Below, one piece after another: positions 10,019 to 23,628 of a stretch of 64,000 nt of DNA. Under the pieces are notes generated by a model. That model worked only from the letters and a program-made list of their open reading frames with translations, had not been told where the DNA came from and ran no database searches. Position 1 is the first letter of the stretch. Each line of letters begins with the position of its first letter. Both the position numbers and the translations under genes were made by a program. The stretch is from Patiria miniata. Taxonomy: Eukaryota; Echinodermata; Asteroidea; Valvatida; Asterinidae. The stretch spans positions 18,369,512-18,433,511 of the forward strand of contig NW_024037048.1 in NCBI RefSeq assembly GCF_015706575.1, written 5' to 3'.

Positions 10019-12937
10019 TATAAAGAATAACAAAGATGGCCGTTTCGCGCATGCGCTGTGCCCCGGCAGTGGTCTTTTCAGTGGGCGGAAACTACGGGGA
10101 GGGGGAAAAAGTGTTTTAAAGGTATCAACAAGGGTTTTTTCCGTAACGGATTCTCCCAAATCGTAAGGGAGCAGTAGGCTATCACCCGATTACAACAATT
10201 GCTAGTTGAAAAGGGGGGGGGGGCATTTTGAGCTGAAAAGTAGCTGAAACTCAATTTATTGTCGCTGGGGGCGCTCTACAGCTTAGCAGGGGCAAAAAAA
10301 CCCACTATTTTCGGGCTTCATATCGACCTCGGATAATATTTTTCTTTCATTTTTTTCTTCAAAATATTGACTTTGGTGATATTCTGCTTGTCCTGAATGT
10401 GGTTTTGTGTTAAAATCTAAAAGTTGCCTGCTATTAAAAAGAATAACAAAGATGGCCGTTTCGCGCATGCGCTGTGCCCCGGCAGTGGTCTTTTCAGTGG
10501 GCGGAAACTACGGGGAGGGGGAAAAAGTGTTTTAAAGGTATCAACAAGGGTTTTTTCCGTAACGGATTCTCCCAAATCGTAAGGGAGCAGTAGGCTATCA
10601 CCCGATTACAACAATTGCTAGTTGAAAGGGGGGGGGGGGCATTTTGAGCTGAAAAGTAGCTGAAACTCAATTTATTGTCGCTGGGGGCGCTCTACAGCTT
10701 AGCAGGGGCAAAAAAACCCACTATTTTCGGGCTTCATATCGACCTCGGATAATATTTTTCTTTCATTTTTTTCTTCAAAATATTGACTTTGGTGATATTC
10801 TGCTTGTCCTGAATGTGGTTTTGTGTTAAAATCTAAAAGTTGCCTGCTATTAAAAAGAATAACAAAGATGGCCGTTTCGCGCATGCGCTGTGCCCCGGCA
10901 GTGGTCTTTTCAGTGGGCGGAAACTACGGGGAGGGGGAAAAAGTGTTTTAAAGGTATCAACAAGGGTTTTTTTTCCGTAACGGATTCTCCCAAATCGTAA
11001 GGGAGCAGTAGGCTATCACCCGATTACAACAATTGCTAGTTGAAAAGGGGGGGGGGGGCATTTTGAGCTGAAAAGTAGCTGAAACTCAATTTATTGTCGC
11101 TGGGGGCGCTCTACAGCTTAGCAGGGGCAAAAAAAACCCACTATTTCGGGCTTCATATCGACCTCGGATAATATTTTTCTTTCATTTTTTTCTTCAAAAT
11201 ATTGACTTTGGTGATATTCTGCTTGTCCTGAATGTGGTTTTGTGTTAAAATCTAAAAGTTGCCTGCTATTATAAAGAATAACAAAGATGGCCGTTTCGCG
11301 CATGCGCTGTGCCCCGGCAGTGGTCTTTTCAGTGGGCGGAAACTACGGGGAGGGGGAAAAAGTGTTTTAAAGGTATCAACAAGGGTTTTTTCCGTAACGG
11401 ATTCTCCCAAATCGTAAGGGAGCAGTAGGCTATCACCCGATTACAACAATTGCTAGTTGAAAAGGGGGGGGGGGGCATTTTGAGCTGAAAAGTAGCTGAA
11501 ACTCAATTTATTGTCGCTGGGGGCGCTCTACAGCTTAGCAGGGGCAAAAAAACCCACTATTTTCGGGCTTCATATCGACCTCGGATAATATTTTTCTTTC
11601 ATTTTTTTCTTCAAAATATTGACTTTGGTGATATTCTGCTTGTCCTGAATGTGGTTTTGTGTTAAAATCTAAAAGTTGCCTGCTATTATAAAGAATAACG
11701 AAGATGGCCGTTTCGCGCATGCGCTGTGCCCGGCAGTGGTCTTTTCAGTGGGCGGAAACTACGGGGAGGGGGAAAAAGTGTTTTAAAGGTATCAACAAGG
11801 GTTTTTTCCGTAACGGATTCTCCCAAATCGTAAGGGAGCAGTAGGCTATCACCCGATTACAACAATTGCTAGTTGAAAAGGGGGGGGGGGGCATTTTGAG
11901 CTGAAAAGTAGCTGAAACTCAATTTATTGTCGCTGGGGGCGCTCTACAGCTTAGCAGGGGCAAAAAAACCCACTATTTTCGGGCTTCATATCGACCTCGG
12001 ATAATATTTTTCTTTCATTTTTTCTTCAAAATATTGACTTTGGTGATATTCTGCTTGTCCTGAATGTGGTTTTGTGTTAAAATCTAAAAGTTGCCTGCTA
12101 TTAAAAAGAATAACAAAGATGGCCGTTTCGCGCATGCGCTGTGCCCCGGCAGTGGTCTTTTCAGTGGGCGGAAACTACGGGGAGGGGGAAAAAGTGTTTT
12201 AAAGGTATCAACAAGGGTTTTTTCCGTAACGGATTCTCCCAAATCGTAAGGGAGCAGTAGGCTATCACCCGATTACAACAATTGCTAGTTGAAAAGGGGG
12301 GGGGGGGGGCATTTTGAGCTGAAAAGTAGCTGAAACTCAATTTATTGTCGCTGGGGGCGCTCTACAGCTTAGCAGGGGCAAAAAAACCCACTATTTTCGG
12401 GCTTCATATCGACCTCGGATAATATTTTTCTTTCATTTTTTTCTTCAAAATATTGACTTTGGTGATATTCTGCTTGTCCTGAATGTGGTTTTGTGTTAAA
12501 ATCTAAAAGTTGCCTGCTATTAAAAAGAATAACAAAGATGGCCGTTTCGCGCATGCGCTGTGCCCCGGCAGTGGTCTTTTCAGTGGGCGGAAACTACGGG
12601 GAGGGGGAAAAAGTGTTTTAAAGGTATCAACAAGGGTTTTTTCCGTAACGGATTCTCCCAAATCGTAAGGGAGCAGTAGGCTATCACCCGATTACAACAA
12701 TTGCTAGTTGAAAAGGGGGGGGGGCATTTTGAGCTGAAAAGTAGCTGAAACTCAATTATTGTCGCTGGGGGCGCTCTACAGCTTAGCAGGGGCAAAAAAA
12801 CCCACTATTTTCGGGCTTCATATCGACCTCGGATAATATTTTTCTTTCATTTTTTCTTCAAAATATTGACTTTGGTGATATTCTGCTTGTCCTGAATGTG
12901 GTTTTGTGTTAAAATCTAAAAGTTGCCTGCTATTAAA
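10019..12937 (+). repeat. B block 3 (7 copies)
   Basis: Seven B units. One near 11,143 lacks a T (ctatttcggg), and the last, near 12,752, lacks a T in caattattgtc. The poly-G run differs in length from copy to copy. Confidence 0.9.
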
Positions 12938-13394
12938 GGGTGCACACCGGTAAATCGATCCGCCAAGCTCATGAATAAAAGTTATACCCTCAAAATATTC
13001 TATATTAGAGAGTTCTGAGCGCCGTAAAATTGGGGAATTGAAAAGATATGGTAATGAACCTCTGGCCCGGACTTGGGGCTTCCAATTCTGAGCATTTTCG
13101 ATGCTATTGGGCTCAAAAGTGGCGCTATTTTGCCATGTTGTGGAGGGATCGTTTTTCAAGATGGCTACTTTTCCGCTTATGGGAAAATAGGGGTCGTCTT
13201 CTTTGGGTGAAAATATCTCGAAAAGTCAATGGTCAACCCACCAAAAATTGAAAAGAAAACGAAAGATGACATGTTGATTATCATTTTTCTGTGCAGCTTG
13301 AATACCTGTGAGAGTTTTGAGTATTTTCAAAGAATTTTGAAGTATGGGCATTTAGCACTAGTGTCTATGGGAGTTTATTTGCAGGTATGCACCC
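12938..13394 (+). repeat. Unit A, copy 5
   Basis: Consensus A with one T missing in gagtattttcaaag. It starts the second copy of the 6.8-kb higher-order repeat. Confidence 0.9.
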
Positions 13395-14232
13395 TATAAA
13401 GAATAACAAAGATGGCCGTTTCGCGCATGCGCTGTGCCCCGGCAGTGGTCTTTTCAGTGGGCGGAAACTACGGGGAGGGGGAAAAAGTGTTTTAAAGGTA
13501 TCAACAAGGGTTTTTTCCGTAACGGATTCTCCCAAATCGTAAGGGAGCAGTAGGCTATCACCCGATTACAACAATTGCTAGTTGAAAAGGGGGGGGGGGG
13601 CATTTTGAGCTGAAAAGTAGCTGAAACTCAATTTATTGTCGCTGGGGGCGCTCTACAGCTTAGCAGGGGCAAAAAAACCCACTATTTTCGGGCTTCATAT
13701 CGACCTCGGATAATATTTTTCTTTCATTTTTTTCTTCAAAATATTGACTTTGGTGATATTCTGCTTGTCCTGAATGTGGTTTTGTGTTAAAATCTAAAAG
13801 TTGCCTGCTATTATAAAGAATAACGAAGATGGCCGTTTCGCGCATGCGCTGTGCCCCGGCAGTGGTCTTTTCAGTGGGCGGAAACTACGGGGAGGGGGAA
13901 AAAGTGTTTTAAAGGTATCAACAAGGGTTTTTTCCGTAACGGATTCTCCCAAATCGTAAGGGAGCAGTAGGCTATCACCCGATTACAACAATTGCTAGTT
14001 GAAAAAGGGGGGGGGGGCATTTTGAGCTGAAAAGTAGCTGAAACTCAATTTATTGTCGCTGGGGGCGCTCTACAGCTTAGCAGGGGCAAAAAAAACCACT
14101 ATTTTCGGGCTTCATATCGACCTCGGATAATATTTTTCTTTCATTTTTTTCTTCAAAATATTGACTTTGGTGATATTCTGCTTGTCCTGAATGTGGTTTT
14201 GTGTTAAAATCTAAAAGTTGCCTGCTATTAAA
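13395..14232 (+). repeat. B block 4 (2 copies)
   Basis: Matches block 1, including both private variants of its second B. Confidence 0.9.
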
Positions 14233-14690
14233 GGGTGCACACCGGTAAATCGATCCGCCAAGCTCATGAATAAAAGTTATACCCTCAAAATATTCTATAT
14301 TAGAGAGTTCTGAGCGCCGTAAAATTGGGGAATTGAAAAGATATGGTAATGAACCTCTGGCCCGGACTTGGGGCTTCCAATTCTGAGCATTTTCGATGCT
14401 ATTGGGCTCAAAAGTGGCGCTATTTTGCCATGTTGTGGAGGGATCGTTTTTCAAGATGGCTACTTTTCCGCTTATGGGAAAATAGGGGTCGTCTTCTTTG
14501 GGTGAAAATATCTCGAAAAGTCAATGGTCAACCCACCAAAAATTGAAAAGAAAACGAAAGATGACATGTTGATTATCATTTTTCTGTGCAGCTTGAATAC
14601 CTGTGAGAGTTTTGAGTATTTTTCAAAGAATTTTGAAGTATGGGCATTTAGCACTAGTGTCTATGGGAGTTTATTTGCAGGTATGCACCC
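14233..14690 (+). repeat. Unit A, copy 6
   Basis: Consensus 458-bp A; counterpart of copy 3 at a distance of 6,804 bp. Confidence 0.9.
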
Positions 14691-16365
14691 TATAAAGAAT
14701 AACAAAGATGGCCGTTTCGCGCATGCGCTGTGCCCCGGCAGTGGTCTTTTCAGTGGGCGGAAACTACGGGGAGGGGGAAAAAGTGTTTTAAAGGTATCAA
14801 CAAGGGTTTTTTCCGTAACGGATTCTCCCAAATCGTAAGGGAGCAGTAGGCTATCACCCGATTACAACAATTGCTAGTTGAAAAGGGGGGGGGGGGGCAT
14901 TTTGAGCTGAAAAGTAGCTGAAACTCAATTTATTGTCGCTGGGGGCGCTCTACAGCTTAGCAGGGGCAAAAAAACCCACTATTTTCGGGCTTCATATCGA
15001 CCTCGGATAATATTTTTCTTTCATTTTTTTCTTCAAAATATTGACTTTGGTGATATTCTGCTTGTCCTGAATGTGGTTTTGTGTTAAAATCTAAAAGTTG
15101 CCTGCTATTATAAAGAATAACGAAGATGGCCGTTTCGCGCATGCGCTGTGCCCCAGCAGTGGTCTTTTCAGTGGGCGGAAACTACGGGGAGGGGGAAAAA
15201 GTGTTTTAAAGGTATCAACAAGGGTTTTTTCCGTAACGGATTCTCCCAAATCGTAAGGGAGCAGTAGGCTATCACCCGATTACAACAATTGCTAGTTGAA
15301 AAGGGGGGGGGGGCATTTTGAGCTGAAAAGTAGCTGAAACTCAATTTATTGTCGCTGGGGGCGCTCTACAGCTTAGCAGGGGCAAAAAAACCCACTATTT
15401 TCGGGCTTCATATCGACCTCGGATAATATTTTTCTTTCATTTTTTTCTTCAAAATATTGACTTTGGTGATATTCTGCTTGTCCTGAATGTGGTTTTGTGT
15501 TAAAATCTAAAAGTTGCCTGCTATTAAAAAGAATAACAAAGATGGCCGTTTCGCGCATGCGCTGTGCCCCGGCAGTGGTCTTTTCAGTGGGCGGAAACTA
15601 CGGGGAGGGGGAAAAAGTGTTTTAAAGGTATCAACAAGGGTTTTTTCCGTAACGGATTCTCCCAAATCGTAAGGGAGCAGTAGGCTATCACCCGATTACA
15701 ACAATTGCTAGTTGAAAGGGGGGGGGGGGCATTTTGAGCTGAAAAGTAGCTGAAACTCAATTTATTGTCGCTGGGGGCGCTCTACAGCTTAGCAGGGGCA
15801 AAAAAACCCACTATTTTCGGGCTTCATATCGACCTCGGATAATATTTTTCTTTCATTTTTTTCTTCAAAATATTGACTTTGGTGATATTCTGCTTGTCCT
15901 GAATGTGGTTTTGTGTTAAAATCTAAAAGTTGCCTGCTATTAAAAAGAATAACAAAGATGGCCGTTTCGCGCATGCGCTGTGCCCCGGCAGTGGTCTTTT
16001 CAGTGGGCGGAAACTACGGGGAGGGGGAAAAAAGTGTTTTAAAGGTATCAACAAGGGTTTTTTTCCGTAACGGATTCTCCCAAATCGTAAGGGAGCAGTA
16101 GGCTATCACCCGATTACAACAATTGCTAGTTGAAAAGGGGGGGGGGGGGGCATTTTGAGCTGAAAAGTAGCTGAAACTCAATTTATTGTCGCTGGGGGCG
16201 CTCTACAGCTTAGCAGGGGCAAAAAAACCCACTATTTTCGGGCTTCATATCGACCTCGGATAATATTTTTCTTTCATTTTTTTCTTCAAAATATTGACTT
16301 TGGTGATATTCTGCTTGTCCTGAATGTGGTTTTGTGTTAAAATCTAAAAGTTGCCTGCTATTAAA
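14691..16365 (+). repeat. B block 5 (4 copies)
   Basis: Counterpart of block 2, with the shared ccccagcagtgg form in its second B. Confidence 0.9.
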
Positions 16366-16822
16366 GGGTGCACACCGGTAAATCGATCCGCCAAGCTCAT
16401 GAATAAAAGTTATACCCTCAAAATATTCTATATTAGAGAGTTCTGAGCGCCGTAAAATTGGGGAATTGAAAAGATATGGTAATGAACCTCTGGCCCGGAC
16501 TTGGGGCTTCCAATTCTGAGCATTTTCGATGCTATTGGGCTCAAAAGTGGCGCTATTTTGCCATGTTGTGGAGGGATCGTTTTCAAGATGGCTACTTTTC
16601 CGCTTATGGGAAAATAGGGGTCGTCTTCTTTGGGTGAAAATATCTCGAAAAGTCAATGGTCAACCCACCAAAAATTGAAAAGAAAACGAAAGATGACATG
16701 TTGATTATCATTTTTCTGTGCAGCTTGAATACCTGTGAGAGTTTTGAGTATTTTTCAAAGAATTTTGAAGTATGGGCATTTAGCACTAGTGTCTATGGGA
16801 GTTTATTTGCAGGTATGCACCC
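16366..16822 (+). repeat. Unit A, copy 7
   Basis: Carries one T fewer in gatcgttttcaagatgg; copy 8 alone shares this, 3,795 bp downstream. Confidence 0.9.
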
Positions 16823-19800
16823 TATAAAGAATAACAAAGATGGCCGTTTCGCGCATGCGCTGTGCCCCGGCAGTGGTCTTTTCAGTGGGCGGAAACTACG
16901 GGGAGGGGGAAAAAGTGTTTTAAAGGTATCAACAAGGGTTTTTTCCGTAACGGATTCTCCCAAATCGTAAGGGAGCAGTAGGCTATCACCCGATTACAAC
17001 AATTGCTAGTTGAAAAGGGGGGGGGGGGCATTTTGAGCTGAAAAGTAGCTGAAACTCAATTTATTGTCGCTGGGGGCGCTCTACAGCTTAGCAGGGGCAA
17101 AAAAAACCCACTATTTTCGGGCTTCATATCGACCTCGGATAATATTTTTCTTTCATTTTTTTCTTCAAAATATTGACTTTGGTGATATTCTGCTTGTCCT
17201 GAATGTGGTTTTGTGTTAAAATCTAAAAGTTGCCTGCTATTATAAAGAATAACGAAGATGGCCGTTTCGCGCATGCGCTGTGCCCCGGCAGTGGTCTTTT
17301 CAGTGGGCGGAAACTACGGGGAGGGGGAAAAAGTGTTTTAAAGGTATCAACAAGGGTTTTTTCCGTAACGGATTCTCCCAAATCGTAAGGGAGCAGTAGG
17401 CTATCACCCGATTACAACAATTGCTAGTTGAAAAGGGGGGGGGGGCATTTTGAGCTGAAAAGTAGCTGAAACTCAATTTATTGTCGCTGGGGGCGCTCTA
17501 CAGCTTAGCAGGGGCAAAAAAACCCACTATTTTCGGGCTTCATATCGACCTCGGATAATATTTTTCTTTCATTTTTTTCTTCAAAATATTGACTTTGGTG
17601 ATATTCTGCTTGTCCTGAATGTGGTTTTGTGTTAAAATCTAAAAGTTGCCTGCTATTAAAAAGAATAACAAAGATGGCCGTTTCGCGCATGCGCTGTGCC
17701 CCGGCAGTGGTCTTTTCAGTGGGCGGAAACTACGGGGAGGGGGAAAAAGTGTTTTAAAGGTATCAACAAGGGTTTTTTCCGTAACGGATTCTCCCAAATC
17801 GTAAGGGAGCAGTAGGCTATCACCCGATTACAACAATTGCTAGTTGAAAGGGGGGGGGGGGCATTTTGAGCTGAAAAGTAGCTGAAACTCAATTTATTGT
17901 CGCTGGGGGCGCTCTACAGCTTAGCAGGGGCAAAAAAACCCACTATTTTCGGGCTTCATATCGACCTCGGATAATATTTTTCTTTCATTTTTTTCTTCAA
18001 AATATTGACTTTGGTGATATTCTGCTTGTCCTGAATGTGGTTTTGTGTTAAAATCTAAAAGTTGCCTGCTATTAAAAAGAATAACAAAGATGGCCGTTTC
18101 GCGCATGCGCTGTGCCCCGGCAGTGGTCTTTTCAGTGGGCGGAAACTACGGGGAGGGGGAAAAAGTGTTTTAAAGGTATCAACAAGGGTTTTTTTCCGTA
18201 ACGGATTCTCCCAAATCGTAAGGGAGCAGTAGGCTATCACCCGATTACAACAATTGCTAGTTGAAAAGGGGGGGGGGGGCATTTTGAGCTGAAAAGTAGC
18301 TGAAACTCAATTTATTGTCGCTGGGGGCGCTCTACAGCTTAGCAGGGGCAAAAAAACCCACTATTTTCGGGCTTCATATCGACCTCGGATAATATTTTTC
18401 TTTCATTTTTTTCTTCAAAATATTGACTTTGGTGATATTCTGCTTGTCCTGAATGTGGTTTTGTGTTAAAATCTAAAAGTTGCCTGCTATTATAAAGAAT
18501 AACAAAGATGGCCGTTTCGCGCATGCGCTGTGCCCCGGCAGTGGTCTTTTCAGTGGGCGGAAACTACGGGGAGGGGGAAAAAGTGTTTTAAAGGTATCAA
18601 CAAGGGTTTTTCCGTAACGGATTCTCCCAAATCGTAAGGGAGCAGTAGGCTATCACCCGATTACAACAATTGCTAGTTGAAAAGGGGGGGGGGGGGGCAT
18701 TTTGAGCTGAAAAGTAGCTGAAACTCAATTTATTGTCGCTGGGGGCGCTCTACAGCTTAGCAGGGGCAAAAAAACCCACTATTTTCGGGCTTCATATCGA
18801 CCTCGGATAATATTTCTTTCATTTTTTCTTCAAAATATTGACTTTGGTGATATTCTGCTTGTCCTGAATGTGGTTTTGTGTTAAAATCTAAAAGTTGCCT
18901 GCTATTATAAAGAATAACGAAGATGGCCGTTTCGCGCATGCGCTGTGCCCCGGCAGTGGTCTTTTCAGTGGGCGGAAACTACGGGGAGGGGGAAAAAGTG
19001 TTTTAAAGGTATCAACAAGGGTTTTTTCCGTAACGGATTCTCCCAAATCGTAAGGGAGCAGTAGGCTATCACCCGATTACAACAATTGCTAGTTGAAAAG
19101 GGGGGGGGGGGGGCATTTTGAGCTGAAAAGTAGCTGAAACTCAATTTATTGTCGCTGGGGGCGCTCTACAGCTTAGCAGGGGCAAAAAAACCCACTATTT
19201 TCGGGCTTCATATCGACCTCGGATAATATTTTTCTTTCATTTTTTTCTTCAAAATATTGACTTTGGTGATATTCTGCTTGTCCTGAATGTGGTTTTGTGT
19301 TAAAATCTAAAAGTTGCCTGCTATTAAAAAGAATAACAAAGATGGCCGTTTCGCGCATGCGCTGTGCCCGGCAGTGGTCTTTTCAGTGGGCGGAAACTAC
19401 GGGGAGGGGGAAAAAGTGTTTTAAAGGTATCAACAAGGGTTTTTTCCGTAACGGATTCTCCCAAATCGTAAGGGAGCAGTAGGCTATCACCCGATTACAA
19501 CAATTGCTAGTTGAAAAGGGGGGGGGGGGCATTTTGAGCTGAAAAGTAGCTGAAACTCAATTTATTGTCGCTGGGGGCGCTCTACAGCTTAGCAGGGGCA
19601 AAAAAACCCACTATTTTCGGGCTTCATATCGACCTCGGATAATATTTTTCTTTCATTTTTTTCTTCAAAATATTGACTTTGGTGATATTCTGCTTGTCCT
19701 GAATGTGGTTTTGTGTTAAAATCTAAAAGTTGCCTGCTATTAAAAAGAATAACAAAGATGGCCGTTTCGCGCATGCGCTGTGCCCCGGCAGTGGTCTTTT

Positions 19801-20160
19801 CAGTGGGCGGAAACTACGGGGAGGGGGAAAAAGTGTTTTAAAGGTATCAACAAGGGTTTTTTTCCGTAACGGATTCTCCCAAATCGTAAGGGAGCAGTAG
19901 GCTATCACCCGATTACAACAATTGCTAGTTGAAAAGGGGGGGGGCATTTTGAGCTGAAAAGTAGCTGAAACTCAATTTATTGTCGCTGGGGGCGCTCTAC
20001 AGCTTAGCAGGGGCAAAAAAAACCCACTATTTTCGGGCTTCATATCGACCTCGGATAATATTTTTCTTTCATTTTTTTCTTCAAAATATTGACTTTGGTG
20101 ATATTCTGCTTGTCCTGAATGTGGTTTTGTGTTAAAATCTAAAAGTTGCCTGCTATTAAA
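16823..20160 (+). repeat. B block 6 (8 copies)
   Basis: Eight B units, one more than block 3. One near 18,811 has lost bases in ataatatttctttc. Confidence 0.9.
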
Positions 20161-20617
20161 GGGTGCACACCGGTAAATCGATCCGCCAAGCTCATGAATA
20201 AAAGTTATACCCTCAAAATATTCTATATTAGAGAGTTCTGAGCGCCGTAAAATTGGGGAATTGAAAAGATATGGTAATGAACCTCTGGCCCGGACTTGGG
20301 GCTTCCAATTCTGAGCATTTTCGATGCTATTGGGCTCAAAAGTGGCGCTATTTTGCCATGTTGTGGAGGGATCGTTTTCAAGATGGCTACTTTTCCGCTT
20401 ATGGGAAAATAGGGGTCGTCTTCTTTGGGTGAAAATATCTCGAAAAGTCAATGGTCAACCCACCAAAAATTGAAAAGAAAACGAAAGATGACATGTTGAT
20501 TATCATTTTTCTGTGCAGCTTGAATACCTGTGAGAGTTTTGAGTATTTTTCAAAGAATTTTGAAGTATGGGCATTTAGCACTAGTGTCTATGGGAGTTTA
20601 TTTGCAGGTATGCACCC
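20161..20617 (+). repeat. Unit A, copy 8
   Basis: Shares the private single-T loss with copy 7, so the two descend from one recent duplication. Confidence 0.9.
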
Positions 20618-22291
20618 TATAAAGAATAACAAAGATGGCCGTTTCGCGCATGCGCTGTGCCCCGGCAGTGGTCTTTTCAGTGGGCGGAAACTACGGGGAG
20701 GGGGAAAAAGTGTTTTAAAGGTATCAACAAGGGTTTTTTCCGTAACGGATTCTCCCAAATCGTAAGGGAGCAGTAGGCTATCACCCGATTACAACAATTG
20801 CTAGTTGAAAAGGGGGGGGGGGGGGCATTTTGAGCTGAAAAGTAGCTGAAACTCAATTTATTGTCGCTGGGGGCGCTCTACAGCTTAGCAGGGGCAAAAA
20901 AACCCACTATTTTCGGGCTTCATATCGACCTCGGATAATATTTTTCTTTCATTTTTTTCTTCAAAATATTGACTTTGGTGATATTCTGCTTGTCCTGAAT
21001 GTGGTTTTGTGTTAAAATCTAAAAGTTGCCTGCTATTATAAAGAATAACGAAGATGGCCGTTTCGCGCATGCGCTGTGCCCCGGCAGTGGTCTTTTCAGT
21101 GGGCGGAAACTACGGGGAGGGGGAAAAAGTGTTTTAAAGGTATCAACAAGGGTTTTTTCCGTAACGGATTCTCCCAAATCGTAAGGGAGCAGTAGGCTAT
21201 CACCCGATTACAACAATTGCTAGTTGAAAAGGGGGGGGGGGGCATTTTGAGCTGAAAAGTAGCTGAAACTCAATTTATTGTCGCTGGGGGCGCTCTACAG
21301 CTTAGCAGGGGCAAAAAAACCCACTATTTTCGGGCTTCATATCGACCTCGGATAATATTTTTCTTTCATTTTTTTCTTCAAAATATTGACTTTGGTGATA
21401 TTCTGCTTGTCCTGAATGTGGTTTTGTGTTAAAATCTAAAAGTTGCCTGCTATTAAAAAGAATAACAAAGATGGCCGTTTCGCGCATGCGCTGTGCCCCG
21501 GCAGTGGTCTTTTCAGTGGGCGGAAACTACGGGGAGGGGGAAAAAGTGTTTTAAAGGTATCAACAAGGGTTTTTTCCGTAACGGATTCTCCCAAATCGTA
21601 AGGGAGCAGTAGGCTATCACCCGATTACAACAATTGCTAGTTGAAAAGGGGGGGGGGGGCATTTTGAGCTGAAAAGTAGCTGAAACTCAATTTATTGTCG
21701 CTGGGGGCGCTCTACAGCTTAGCAGGGGCAAAAAAAACCCACTATTTTCGGGCTTCATATCGACCTCGGATAATATTTTTCTTTCATTTTTTTCTTCAAA
21801 ATATTGACTTTGGTGATATTCTGCTTGTCCTGAATGTGGTTTTGTGTTAAAATCTAAAAGTTGCCTGCTATTAAAAAGAATAACAAAGATGGCCGTTTCG
21901 CGCATGCGCTGTGCCCCGGCAGTGGTCTTTTCAGTGGGCGGAAACTACGGGGAGGGGGAAAAAGTGTTTTAAAGGTATCAACAAGGGTTTTTTTCCGTAA
22001 CGGATTCTCCCAAATCGTAAGGGAGCAGTAGGCTATCACCCGATTACAACAATTGCTAGTTGAAAAGGGGGGGGGGCATTTTGAGCTGAAAAGTAGCTGA
22101 AACTCAATTTATTGTCGCTGGGGGCGCTCTACAGCTTAGCAGGGGCAAAAAAACCCACTATTTTCGGGCTTCATATCGACCTCGGATAATATTTTTCTTT
22201 CATTTTTTCCTTCAAAATATTGACTTTGGTGATATTCTGCTTGTCCTGAATGTGGTTTTGTGTTAAAATCTAAAAGTTGCCTGCTATTAAA
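20618..22291 (+). repeat. B block 7 (4 copies)
   Basis: Four B units; the last, near 22,210, has a tttttcc variant in the T-rich segment. The third has an additional A in its A run. Confidence 0.9.
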
Positions 22292-22749
22292 GGGTGCACA
22301 CCGGTAAATCGATCCGCCAAGCTCATGAATAAAAGTTATACCCTCAAAATATTCTATATTAGAGAGTTCTGAGCGCCGTAAAATTGGGGAATTGAAAAGA
22401 TATGGTAATGAACCTCTGGCCCGGACTTGGGGCTTCCAATTCTGAGCATTTTCGATGCTATTGGGCTCAAAAGTGGCGCTATTTTGCCATGTTGTGGAGG
22501 GATCGTTTTTCAAGATGGCTACTTTTCCGCTTATGGGAAAATAGGGGTCGTCTTCTTTGGGTGAAAATATCTCGAAAAGTCAATGGTCAACCCACCAAAA
22601 ATTGAAAAGAAAACGAAAGATGACATGTTGATTATCATTTTTCTGTGCAGCTTGAATACCTGTGAGAGTTTTGAGTATTTTTCAAAGAATTTTATAATAT
22701 GGGCATTTAGCACTAGTGTCTATGGGAGTTTATTTGCAGGTATGCACCC
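22292..22749 (+). repeat. Unit A, copy 9
   Basis: Has a private ttataatatgggc in place of ttgaagtatgggc. It begins the first 3,842-bp higher-order repeat. Confidence 0.9.
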
Positions 22750-23170
22750 TATAAAGAATAACAAAGATGGCCGTTTCGCGCATGCGCTGTGCCCCGGCAG
22801 TGGTCTTTTCAGTGGGCGGAAACTACGGGGAGGGGGAAAAAGTGTTTTAAAGGTATCAACAAGGGTTTTTTCCGTAACGGATTCTCCCAAATCGTAAGGG
22901 AGCAGTAGGCTATCACCCGATTACAACAATTGCTAGTTGAAAAGGGGGGGGGGGGCATTTTGAGCTGAAAAGTAGCTGAAACTCAATTTATTGTCGCTGG
23001 GGGCGCTCTACAGCTTAGCAGGGGCAAAAAAACCCACTATTTTCGGGCTTCATATCGACCTCGGATAATATTTTTCTTTCATTTTTTTCTTCAAAATATT
23101 GACTTTGGTGATATTCTGCTTGTCCTGAATGTGGTTTTGTGTTAAAATCTAAAAGTTGCCTGCTATTAAA
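22750..23170 (+). repeat. B block 8 (1 copy)
   Basis: A single B between two A units; the same A-B-A arrangement recurs at 26,134. Confidence 0.9.
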
Positions 23171-23628
23171 GGGTGCACACCGGTAAATCGATCCGCCAAG
23201 CTCATGAATAAAAGTTATACCCTCAAAATATTCTATATTAGAGAGTTCTGAGCGCCGTAAAATTGGGGAATTGAAAAGATATGGTAATGAACCTCTGGCC
23301 CGGACTTGGGGCTTCCAATTCTGAGCATTTTCGATGCTATTGGGCTCAAAAGTGGCGCTATTTTGCCATGTTGTGGAGGGATCGTTTTTCAAGATGGCTA
23401 CTTTTCCGCTTATGGGAAAATAGGGGTCGTCTTCTTTGGGTGAAAATATCTCGAAAAGTCAATGGTCAACCCACCAAAAATTGAAAAGAAAACGAAAGAT
23501 GACATGTTGATTATCATTTTTCTGTGCAGCTTGAATACCTGTGAGAGTTTTGAGTATTTTTCAAAGAATTTTGAAGTATGGGCATTTAGCACTAGTGTCT
23601 ATGGGAGTTTATTTGCAGGTATGCACCC
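23171..23628 (+). repeat. Unit A, copy 10
   Basis: Consensus 458-bp A, counterpart of copy 12. Confidence 0.9.
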
